DNA from: Erysipelotrichales bacterium
GTDB taxonomy: Bacteria > Bacillota_I > Bacilli_A > Erysipelotrichales > Erysipelotrichaceae
Direction of reading: 5' to 3'
Assembly (NCBI GenBank): GCA_910576855.1
Contig: CAJTJP010000022.1
Span: 1-53,444 of the forward strand
DNA: 53,444 bases
Shown one piece after another: positions 7,494 through 13,717 of this stretch; the stretch's first letter is position 1; each line of letters opens with the position of its first letter. The notes under the pieces were generated by a model. It did no database searches. It worked only from the letters and a program-made list of their open reading frames with translations, and had not been told where the DNA came from. The position numbers and the translations under genes were made by a program.

Positions 7494-8464
7494 TCCCCGC
7501 CGCATCTTGCAAGGATAATCTTCCTGCCGCTATACTTCCTCCGATAGTCATACTGGATGCCGTTCTCATAAAGGAACGTGGAGCGGTACTCATTGAGCCA
7601 TTTCGTGATGACCGTGGACAGTTCCCCGCTCTCCCCCATGACCTCCAGAAGTTCCGTAGCCGTGCCAGACCATCCCTGCCTGCCCTGCATGAACGACACC
7701 ACCCGAAAAAGGACAGGGGGAATCTCTGCCGCCGCAAGCTGTTCCTGTGTCTCCCGCTTAACCATCTCCCAACTGCAATCACGGAAACGGAGCGTCAACT
7801 CCTGATAGGGCGTGTCCCTGCCAGTGACAAACAGCTTCGCCGTATCGGATGCGCGGCTTTCCTTTTCCAGCACAAAGGCAGCGTCCGCACTCCCTGTCAA
7901 GCCTGTCGTGCCAGACACCTTGTTGAACACGTCGCTGTCATTCTGCTTGCGGATATGGTGTACGACGACAACCGAAAGGGAATGCCTGTCGGCAAAATCT
8001 TTCAACAGCGATATATCCCCGTAATCGTTTGCATAGGCGTTGTCTTTGGATGCGGTGCGGATTTTTTGCAGCGTATCGATGACAATCAGCCTGCTTTGGG
8101 GATATGCTTTGAGGTAATCTTCAAGCTGCATGATAAGACCGTCTGATAACTTGCTGCTTGCGACGGCAAAGTGGAGCCGCCCGCTCGCTTCGTCCGTCAG
8201 ACGGAACAGCCTGTCCTGTATGCGGCAGAACGTGTCTTCCAGACACAGGTAAAGCACGTCGCCCTCCGATGTCTGCATATCCCATAAGGGGATTCCCTGC
8301 GACACGCACAGGCAGAGCTTCAGCATGAGCCAGCTCTTGCCGATTTTCTGTGAGCCGCAGAACAGCGACAAGCCCGTGGGGATAAGACCATCCACCACAA
8401 AGGACGGCTTTTCAATCGGTTCATAAAGGAGCGTGTCAGCGTCCACCGTCTGTAACTGCTGCAT
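7385..8464 (-). CDS. RecA-fold AAA ATPase (RepA/helicase-like), copy 1
   Basis: A 359-residue P-loop ATPase of the KaiC/RepA helicase-like class often found in mobilizable clostridial elements, probably involved in element replication or DNA processing. Walker A is SQKIGKSW near residue 37, Walker B RLIVIDTLQ near 130, followed by VVVHHIRKQ and GTTGLTGSADA, the sensor-type segment. Residues about 250-310 form a small helical or winged domain. The final ~40 residues (HDSHDGYDG ...) are encoded by the inverted repeat of the oriT cassette and look like a junk extension compared with copy 2. Start ATG with GGAGGGA upstream. Roughly 80% identical to copy 2. Confidence 0.85.
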   Translation of the reverse strand: MQQLQTVDADTLLYEPIEKPSFVVDGLIPTGLSLFCGSQKIGKSWLMLKLCLCVSQGIPLWDMQTSEGDVLYLCLEDTFCRIQDRLFRLTDEASGRLHFAVASSKLSDGLIMQLEDYLKAYPQSRLIVIDTLQKIRTASKDNAYANDYGDISLLKDFADRHSLSVVVVHHIRKQNDSDVFNKVSGTTGLTGSADAAFVLEKESRASDTAKLFVTGRDTPYQELTLRFRDCSWEMVKRETQEQLAAAEIPPVLFRVVSFMQGRQGWSGTATELLEVMGESGELSTVITKWLNEYRSTFLYENGIQYDYRRKYSGRKIILARCGGEHDSHDGYDGSFGMPPHAGIDTGNAANLLSEAQSGG

Positions 8465-8895
8465 GGTATCCCTCCCTCCGTGTTGGATTTTGTTTGTTGC
8501 ACATAGGCGTTGTCCTCCTTGGATTTATTTACCCCTGCCAGTAAGCAAGGGTATGTATCGCAGCCATTCCATACAGTTCCACGCTTTCCTAAAGCGGCGT
8601 TTCCTCCGTCTGTGCTTTGCAGGGATTAAGCAGTGGGCAGGCTCATATCGTGGTCTACTGTCCCCTGCGGCGGGTATCCCTCTGATGGCTTGTTGTGAAG
8701 TTTTCAAGGAGCGGTAATCTATGAATCGTTTTGTGGAAATAAAATAGGGCGGGAGGATTTGACCCCTCACCCAATAGCCGATAAGGGAGCGTGATTTTAG
8801 ACATGGTATTCTGATTTTTTTGTAATAATAAAAGGCCTGCCGCTTAACCGTTTCTTCTCGGTCATTGACAAGTGCAGAAATTCTTGAAGTTGCAA
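8465..8895. other. intergenic, no gene seen
   Basis: I see no convincing gene. A stretch near 8,748-8,785 matches the spacer between the two sigma-like genes (about 12,003-12,035), and the 8,490-8,570 part resembles 11,395-11,470 upstream of ATPase copy 2. Therefore the sigma-like gene seen in copy 2 has been lost here. Confidence 0.5.
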
Positions 8896-8924
8896 TTGAA
8901 TTTCCTACCCTAGAATGTTATAAT
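8896..8924 (+). promoter_or_regulatory. sigma-A promoter of zinc-ribbon ORF
   Basis: TTGAAT (8896-8901), 17-base spacer, TATAAT (8919-8924), 30 bases ahead of the start codon. Confidence 0.75.
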
Positions 8925-8954
8925 GAGGCTATCAAATTCGAGGAGGAATGAATT

Positions 8955-9194
8955 ATGTCAAATTGGACAGCCACCCATCCTTATAGCGACAAAGACTGGA
9001 ACATAACTTGTGATTATTGTGGATGTGTGTTTAGAATGGAGAGTCAATTACAAGACGGACATAATGAATCAGAAGAGTATTATTGTCCTGAATGTAATAA
9101 GGAATTTAAGATTAGAGCTTGTATCACTCCACAAGTAACTTTAATCTCTAAAAGAACAGACGGAAAGAATGATAAATATAATAACAACGCTTAA
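8955..9194 (+). CDS. small zinc-ribbon protein (79 aa)
   Basis: The only plus-strand gene of the element backbone. The product MSNWTATHPYSDKDWN... has CDYCGC near residue 22 and YYCPECNKEF near residue 42, that is two C-x2-C knuckles about 20 residues apart, which is a zinc ribbon. The C-terminus is polar. It has a strong Shine-Dalgarno (GAGGAGG, 8 bases), its own promoter and a strong terminator, so it is expressed independently. I do not recognise a named family; candidates include an element-encoded regulator or a nucleic-acid binding protein. Confidence 0.8.
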   Translation: MSNWTATHPYSDKDWNITCDYCGCVFRMESQLQDGHNESEEYYCPECNKEFKIRACITPQVTLISKRTDGKNDKYNNNA

Positions 9195-9280
9195 TTAGAT
9201 ACTTACACATAAAATATAGACCACATAAACATTTACATTATATACTTTTTAACTACCAATGTAAAAAACATATAAAAAGC

Positions 9281-9321
9281 AAAACGTACCTTTGGGCTAA
9301 AAACTAAAAGGTACGTTTTTT
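9281..9321. terminator. bidirectional terminator
   Basis: AAAACGTACCTTT pairs with AAAGGTACGTTTT (13 pairs), with T-runs on both strands. It ends the plus-strand zinc-ribbon gene and faces the minus-strand recombinase remnant. Confidence 0.9.
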
Positions 9322-9342
9322 ATATAATGTTCTCAAATGGAA

Positions 9343-9680
9343 TTACACATCCAGATATAATCCGCAGTCAAGGTAATTCCTCCCCAGACGGGATAAATCT
9401 TTCGTAATCACGCAGTTTATCAGCCCGTTTTCAATGTCCTTAATCATATTCTGGAAGCTCGGTCTTTGGAAATTCGTACCAGAATAACCGTCGTCCACAT
9501 ACGTTTTTGCTAAGTGCCAGCCCTGCTTTTTCACATAATCCGTGAGGATGGATTTCTGTGTGGCAATGCTCGCACTCTCGTTTTCCGTGCCATCGTCTTT
9601 TGACAAGCGGCAGTAAATGCCGACTTCATAAATCTGGTTCTCTGTTCTTGACGCTGTCGCTCATAGACAATACGGCGATT
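9343..9680 (-). pseudogene. truncated serine recombinase (catalytic domain remnant)
   Basis: The minus frame reads EVGIYCRLSKDDGTENESAS..., VDDGYSGTNFQRPSFQNM, VITKDLSRLGRNYLDCGLYLDV and then stops. This is the N-terminal resolvase domain of a large serine recombinase of a different subfamily from the intact one. The original start codon is missing (an in-frame TGA lies just upstream and the first usable codon is TTG inside the active-site motif), and the recombinase, zinc and coiled-coil domains are gone. The break coincides with the bidirectional terminator of the zinc-ribbon gene, so that gene's insertion may have cut it. Non-functional by itself. Confidence 0.85.
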
Positions 9681-9712
9681 TCCTTTACAATCTCATACTG
9701 GATTTCTTTCAT
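9626..9712 (-). CDS. 28-codon ORF, possible truncated YdbC/PC4-like protein
   Basis: The product MKEIQYEIVKEIAVLSMSDS... has a good ribosome site (GAGGTAGGAA) and begins like the YdbC/PC4-type single-strand-binding proteins found ahead of recombinases in such elements, but ends after 28 residues by running out of frame into the recombinase remnant. Probably a decayed gene; a true micro-ORF cannot be excluded. Confidence 0.35.
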   Translation of the reverse strand: MKEIQYEIVKEIAVLSMSDSVKNREPDL

Positions 9713-9790
9713 TTCCTACCTCAACTCTCTGTCTTATTTGGCTGTCTTTTTTCTCGCAATGCTTTCTATTTACCTCCCGAAAAGAGAAGA

Positions 9791-9911
9791 TTAGCGGCTG
9801 TCCCTGCCCCGTTTCCTCTGCAATTCACGCTCCAAAAGTTTGATGATGGTGTCCTCCATCTGCAACGCCGCCTGCCTTGCGTTTCTGGAAACGCAGGATT
9901 GCATAGGGCAT
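9791..9911 (-). pseudogene. MobV-family relaxase remnant (internal deletion)
   Basis: From ATG 9909-9911, with AAGGAAG upstream, the frame reads MPYAILRFQKRKAGGVA, which I recognise as the start of clostridial MobV (Mob/Pre, TnpZ-like) relaxases; an intact gene continues with the metal-binding and catalytic parts for some 400 residues. Here it changes after 17 codons into an out-of-frame tail and stops at 9825. In the +1 frame the tail reads ALQMEDTIIKLLERELQ..., a coiled-coil end that stops at 9791, which looks like the relaxase C-terminus. A GCAG present at the junction would fit a microhomology deletion. The oriT it should serve is 150 bases upstream. Confidence 0.7.
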
Positions 9912-9943
9912 AATTCATCTTCCTTTCTTCGGCGGGTAATCTG

Positions 9944-10360
9944 TATGCGTGACGGTCATGACGACATTCTTCCATCCGAAGCCGCAGGGCGCAGGATGGG
10001 CAGGGCGTATGCCCTGCTTTAAGGGAGTCCAGAGGGAACGTCTGGCACACGACTTTGCGGAGCAAAGTGTAGTGTGTTACACCCTGTAAACGCAGTCGGA
10101 AAAATCGGGGGATTTTTCTGACCGCAGGGGTGGCTTTACGAGCCGAAAAGGGCGAGTAATGCCCACGCCTGCATTTTGCGTTTACGGGGTGTTCTCCCGC
10201 AGGGATGGCAGCGGCGGGGTATCCCAATATTGCCGTCATCACCGTCACCGCTGTCACCCGCAGGGCAGAGCCGCCAATTTTACATACATCCGCTATGACG
10301 GTGACGATGGCAGAGGGTATCCCAAAATCACCGTCATCATCGTCATGACCGTCACGCATA
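9944..10360. repeat. inverted-repeat-bounded oriT cassette, copy 2
   Basis: Bounded by a perfect 21-base inverted repeat (9944-9964 and 10340-10360, beginning TATGCGTGACGGTCATGACG). The core (about 9,995-10,200) is the reverse complement of the core at 7,185-7,390, while the neighbouring ATPase genes have the same orientation. Additional GTCATC/GATGAC-rich inverted repeats lie at 10,217-10,353. Confidence 0.85.
10064..10082 (+). other. oriT: MobV-type oriT nick region, copy 2
   Basis: AAAGTGTAGTGTGTTACAC on the plus strand, identical to copy 1 on the minus strand, with the MobV nick decamer TAGTGTGTTA. Confidence 0.8.
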
Positions 10361-10387
10361 GGGCAGAGCCGCCGATGTCACATAGGT

Positions 10388-11362
10388 TTAAATGTCGGTG
10401 GCAACAGCAAGGGAAATCATCCGCCCGCTGCTCCTGCGGCTGAAATCATAACGGATATGGTTTTCAAGCAGAAAGTCAAGGCGGTACTCGTTCATCCACT
10501 TTGTCAAGACATTCGCCGCTGTTTCTATTTCCCCCAGAGCCTCCAATAACTCTGTCGCTGTGCCAGTCCATTCCTCCCTGCCCTGCATGAAATCCACCAA
10601 CCGAAAAAGAACATCTGGTATCGCTTCTTTGGCAAGCTGTTCCTGCTCCTTACGCTCCACCAGTTCCCAACTGCAATCACGGAAGCGGAGCGTAAACTCC
10701 TGATAGGGCATGTCCCTGCCCGTCACATACAGCTTTGCGGCATTGGACGCACGGCTTTCCTGTTCCAGAACAAAGGTTGCGTCCGCACTCCCCGTCAATC
10801 CCGTCGTGCCAGACACTTTGTTGAACACGTCGCTGTCGTTCTGCTTTCGGATGTGATGGACGACTACCACTGCCAATGAGTGCCTGTCGGCAAAGTCTTT
10901 GATAAGGGAGATGTCCCCGTAATCGCTTGCATAGGCGTTGTCTTTGGATGCGGTGCGGACTTTCTGCAAGGTGTCAATCACAATGAGCCTGCTGTCGGGG
11001 TATTCTTTTAAATAATCCTCCAACTGCACGATAAGACCGTCTGACAGCTTATCGCTTGCCACCGCAAAGTGAAGCCGCCCGCTTGCTTCATCCGTCAAGC
11101 GGAACAGCCTGTCTTGGATGCGGCAGAACGTGTCCTCCAAACAGAGGTAAAGCACGTCACCCTCCTGTGTCGGCATATCCCACAAGGGGATTCCCTGCGA
11201 CACGCATAGGCAGAGTTTCAGCATAAGCCAGCTCTTGCCGATTTTCTGTGAGCCGCAGAACAGGGTTAAGCCCGTGGGTATCAGACCGTCCACCACAAAA
11301 GACGGTTTTTCAAGCGGCTCATAGAGGAGCGTGTCGGCGTTGACCGTCTGAAGCTTCTACAT
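10388..11362 (-). pseudogene. RecA-fold AAA ATPase, copy 2, with stop at codon 2
   Basis: Closely similar to copy 1: Walker A SQKIGKSW, Walker B RLIVIDTLQ, VVVHHIRKQ and GTTGLTGSADA are intact. The expected start ATG (11360-11362, with GGAGGAAA upstream) is followed immediately by TAG where copy 1 has CAG. Translation would have to start at a GTG at 11294-11296, which removes about 22 N-terminal residues (LQTVNADTLLYEPLEKPSFV), before the Walker A motif, or read through the amber codon. The protein might therefore still be made in a shortened form of 302 residues. Its C-terminus ends normally, without the repeat-derived tail of copy 1. Confidence 0.75.
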
Positions 11363-11507
11363 GGCTTTCCTCCTTTCGGGCGGTGTCTTTGGTTTTGTTG
11401 CACATAGGCGTGACCTCCTTAAATAGATTTACTCCCACGAAAAAGAGTGAGAGTATGTAATGCCGCCAATCCCACGCAAAACGAATTTCTTTTTCGGGCG
11501 GTAATCG

Positions 11508-11981
11508 TCAAGGCTGGAGATACTTCCTCATTTCTGCCTTGACTTTCTCCCTTGCAACCGAAACAGACTTCTGTACAGCGGAAGCGGTGCAATGCTCCAT
11601 CTCACCAATCTGGTAAAAGTTGAAATCATACTCGTAATAGAGCAGGAAACGCCGCCTTTGTATCTCTGGCAGTCGGGCAACCGATTTGTAAAACAATTCA
11701 TTCCGTTCTTTTTCAATCATGCTTTCATCAAGCGTCTTAGGCACTCGCAACGCCCGTCTGTAAAGCGTTTCGTCCCACACCTCGTTAAATTCCCTGTGCC
11801 GCTGATTCCATTGCTGAAGGTTTCTATTCCTGCGCTCCATCTGCCGAAATTCAATGAATAATTGTTCAGACACTTCCAGTTCGTGGTGGTCCCCCTGCCC
11901 GTCCTTAAAGCTGATAAAATACCTTTTGCCGCTTTCCGTGGATTCCTCCCGAAGCGTGTAAGTTTTTGCCCCGTATGCCAT
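11508..11981 (-). CDS. sigma-70 region 4-like protein of the element
   Basis: A 157-residue protein. The first 55 residues (YTLREESTESGKRYFISFKDG ...) are a short beta-rich piece often seen in element ORFs; residues about 90-157 are a sigma region 4-like helix-turn-helix (LPEIQRRRFLLYYEYDFNFY, QIGEMEHCTASAVQKSVSVA). It corresponds in position to the sigma-like genes of Tn916/Tn1549-type elements, which regulate element genes. Ribosome site AGGAGGAAAGG ahead of the ATG. It follows the other sigma-like gene by 66 bases and precedes ATPase copy 2. Confidence 0.8.
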   Translation of the reverse strand: MAYGAKTYTLREESTESGKRYFISFKDGQGDHHELEVSEQLFIEFRQMERRNRNLQQWNQRHREFNEVWDETLYRRALRVPKTLDESMIEKERNELFYKSVARLPEIQRRRFLLYYEYDFNFYQIGEMEHCTASAVQKSVSVAREKVKAEMRKYLQP

Positions 11982-12047
11982 TTCCTTTCCTCCTGAAAAA
12001 AATTGAGCGGGAGGATTGCCCTCCCACCCAATAGCCCGTGGAAATGG

Positions 12048-12491
12048 TTAAATTTCCCCGAAAGGATAAAAAATAGGCTTTAATTTTTTGCGGAGCCGTT
12101 CAAGGCGTTTGTAGACCGCCCTTTCGGTAAGCCCTGCCACCGCCGCAATCTCCCTTGTAGAATACCCCTGCATTTTCAGCAGGAGAATGAGCAGGGTATG
12201 CTTGTCCACCGTAAGAAGTGCCTGATACAGTTTCTCGTCCTCAATCTCGTCCAGCAAGTCCGCAACGGTATTCGGCTCCGCCTGCTGTTCAGCGTCCGCC
12301 ATTCCCTCAAGGTATTCGCCGAAGTCGCTCGTCCATCGGTAAAACCGCCTGTTGGAATTAAAGTCCGCCCTGTCCTCCATGCGGATTTGTTCAATGACCG
12401 CTTCATCAATGCCATGCTCACGCAGCACTTTTTCCTCGGCTTCTTTCCAGATACGCCATTTCCTGTCCTCACGTCCGTGGTTATATGCCAT
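12048..12491 (-). CDS. sigma-70-family regulator of the element
   Basis: A 147-residue protein. The N-terminal half (AYNHGREDRKWRIWKEAEEK, EQIRMEDRADFNSNRRFYRW) and the C-terminal helix-turn-helix (LYQALLTVDKHTLLILLLKM, STREIAAVAGLTERAVYKRL) match small sigma-like proteins of Tn916-type and related elements. It probably switches on element functions. GGAGG lies 9 bases upstream of the start. Leader ORF 2 (copy B) ends 11 bases inside this gene, so its translation may be coupled to the leader. Confidence 0.82.
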   Translation of the reverse strand: MAYNHGREDRKWRIWKEAEEKVLREHGIDEAVIEQIRMEDRADFNSNRRFYRWTSDFGEYLEGMADAEQQAEPNTVADLLDEIEDEKLYQALLTVDKHTLLILLLKMQGYSTREIAAVAGLTERAVYKRLERLRKKLKPIFYPFGEI

Positions 12492-12690
12492 TCCTTATTT
12501 CCTCCAATCTGAATTTTTGAAAATGTAAAAATCCAGATTGGAAAGGCGGCGAACGACAGCCCACAGCGGAAACAGCCCTGCGGCATAATCTGATAAAAAA
12601 CGACAAAAGAAAAACCGCAAAGGCTTGATGACCTCTACGGTTATAGGAGATACATATTCTGTTAATTGGAGATTCTACTTCTGGTTTCAT
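12481..12690 (-). CDS. leader ORF 2, copy B (69 codons)
   Basis: It begins MKPEVESPINRICISYNRRG, overlaps the stop of leader ORF 1 as ATGA, translates through terminator T2 (GHQAFAVFL) and continues until it overlaps the start of the sigma-like gene. The part up to AFAVFL is conserved in copy A. The remainder has no partner. The arrangement would let ribosomes open T2 and arrive at the sigma gene; this is an inference from layout. Confidence 0.5.
   Translation of the reverse strand: MKPEVESPINRICISYNRRGHQAFAVFLLSFFIRLCRRAVSAVGCRSPPFQSGFLHFQKFRLEEIRNGI
12608..12642 (-). terminator. terminator T2, copy B
   Basis: Minus strand AACCGTAGAGG pairs with CCTTTGCGGTT (two G-U wobbles), then TTTTTCTTTT. 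The wobble change relative to copy A keeps the stem. Confidence 0.8.
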
Positions 12691-12815
12691 GGTGAGAAGT
12701 AGCGTTGCATGAGCAGGGATTTTTTTAACTGACTTCCTGCTATTCCCCGATATGCTATGTATAAGTCAAACCTGCGCTGCATGAGCAGATAGATTACTGC
12801 CCGAAAAAAGAACAT
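12687..12815 (-). CDS. leader ORF 1, copy B (42 codons)
   Basis: It starts MFFFRAVIYLLMQRR and ends QRYFSP, with GGAGGG six bases upstream inside the 3' arm of hairpin T1. Length, start context and the ATGA overlap are the same as in copy A. The peptide is basic and aromatic. No family is known to me. Confidence 0.55.
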   Translation of the reverse strand: MFFFRAVIYLLMQRRFDLYIAYRGIAGSQLKKSLLMQRYFSP

Positions 12816-12852
12816 AAAAAACCCTCCAAACTTTAAAAACCGGTCTGGAGAG
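12816..12852 (-). terminator. hairpin T1, copy B
   Basis: Minus strand CTCTCCAGAC pairs with AGTTTGGAGGG through G-U wobbles and is followed by TTTTTT; the ribosome site of leader ORF 1 is within the 3' arm. Confidence 0.7.
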
Positions 12853-12942
12853 TGTCTGTTAAGTCTTTTCGGGCATAGCAATACCGCCCACCATAACGCC
12901 GTTTTTTTTATGGTGAGCGTCTGATTTAAAATCTTATGAAAT

Positions 12943-12991
12943 AAAACGGAGCCGATAAACTGTGATTTCTATTCCACAAATTTATCGGCTC
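12943..12991 (-). terminator. terminator after the KTR gene
   Basis: GAGCCGATAAA (minus) pairs with TTTATCGGCTC (11 perfect pairs), then CGTTTTATTT. Confidence 0.85.
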
Positions 12992-12996
12992 TGCGT

Positions 12997-13188
12997 CTAT
13001 GCGTCTGGCTCTTTGATAATTGAGATATTCCATCTCTCTACATTAATTAGGGTTTCCTGCCTGCACTTCGGGCAAAATAGTGGGAAATTTTTTAACACCG
13101 TATTTTTTCGTAACTTCAACCTTGTCTTATTATTGCAGACAGGACATAAAACCCACTTTTCTATTTCTCTTTCTTTGCTCTGTTTCAT
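12997..13188 (-). CDS. cysteine-rich KTR-domain protein
   Basis: A 63-residue zinc-ribbon-like protein: WVLCPVCNNKTRLKLRKNT, then FPLFCPKCRQETLI, that is two C-x2-C knuckles with the KTR tripeptide that names the family. Such proteins are common in Tn916-type and related elements close to resistance genes; their function is unknown. I prefer the ATG at 13186-13188 (MKQSKEREIEKW) because this is where relatives begin; an upstream in-frame ATG would overlap ilvN by 38 bases. The ribosome site is weak, so it may depend on coupling with ilvN. Confidence 0.85.
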   Translation of the reverse strand: MKQSKEREIEKWVLCPVCNNKTRLKLRKNTVLKNFPLFCPKCRQETLINVERWNISIIKEPDA

Positions 13189-13216
13189 TTCTATCTGGCA
13201 TGAAGCATTATAGCCG

Positions 13217-13717
13217 TTATCTTTCTGAAATACTGACTGATTCAACTGCAACACTTCCCCCTCTTGTTACTTCAATTCTATTCACAAATTTTCTTTTCAG
13301 CAGGATGATTAAATCATCATTCTTGTTCTCTGTCTGCGTACATTCTAGAAGAACCGTTGAACCATCGTAATCAATGACCGTAATTCCAAATACTTTTGAA
13401 ATACGAAATAATTCCGATATATCTGCATCCGAACAATGATTAACTTTAACAAATAAAATTTCCTTCATGTGGAGCGGCGTATCGGTATAATCTACCACTT
13501 TAATCACTTCAACGCTCCTGCTTAACTGTTTTTTTATCTGTTCAAAAGTCCTGTCATCGCTGGTTAGGCTGATTGTCATCCGCGATATCGTGTTGTCCTC
13601 GGTAATCCCAACGGTCAAGCTGTCCAAATTATAAGACTTTCCAGAAAACAAGCCTGTGATACGGGCAAGTACGCCTATTTCATTTTCCACAAATAGACAA
13701 ATCCATCTTTTTTTCAT
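13217..13717 (-). CDS. ilvN: acetolactate synthase small (regulatory) subunit
   Basis: A 166-residue regulatory subunit with an N-terminal ACT domain (residues 4-75: CLFVENEIGVLARITGLFSG, YNLDSLTVG) and the C-terminal ALS_ss_C region (about 80-155: KEILFVKVNHCSDADISELF). It should bind branched-chain amino acids and activate the catalytic subunit. Length is normal. Its start overlaps the ilvB stop by four bases (ATGA), which fits stoichiometric production. It is cargo of a mobile element, an unusual setting. Confidence 0.93.
   Translation of the reverse strand: MKKRWICLFVENEIGVLARITGLFSGKSYNLDSLTVGITEDNTISRMTISLTSDDRTFEQIKKQLSRSVEVIKVVDYTDTPLHMKEILFVKVNHCSDADISELFRISKVFGITVIDYDGSTVLLECTQTENKNDDLIILLKRKFVNRIEVTRGGSVAVESVSISER

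Larger units (their letters stand above)
12607..12852 (-). repeat. leader module, copy B
   Basis: The same arrangement as 1,147-1,394 but uninterrupted: T1, leader ORF 1, ATGA, leader ORF 2, T2, located between the KTR gene and the sigma-like genes. Confidence 0.85.

Noticed and set aside
7445-8146. A 233-codon plus-strand frame
   Set aside because: It lies opposite the conserved ATPase gene and mirrors its codon bias; no ribosome site or domain.
9766-10359. A 197-codon open frame on the minus strand across oriT cassette 2
   Set aside because: It covers the inverted repeats, the oriT and the relaxase remnant in the wrong frame; composition is repeat-driven (HDDDDGD-type) and there is no ribosome site.
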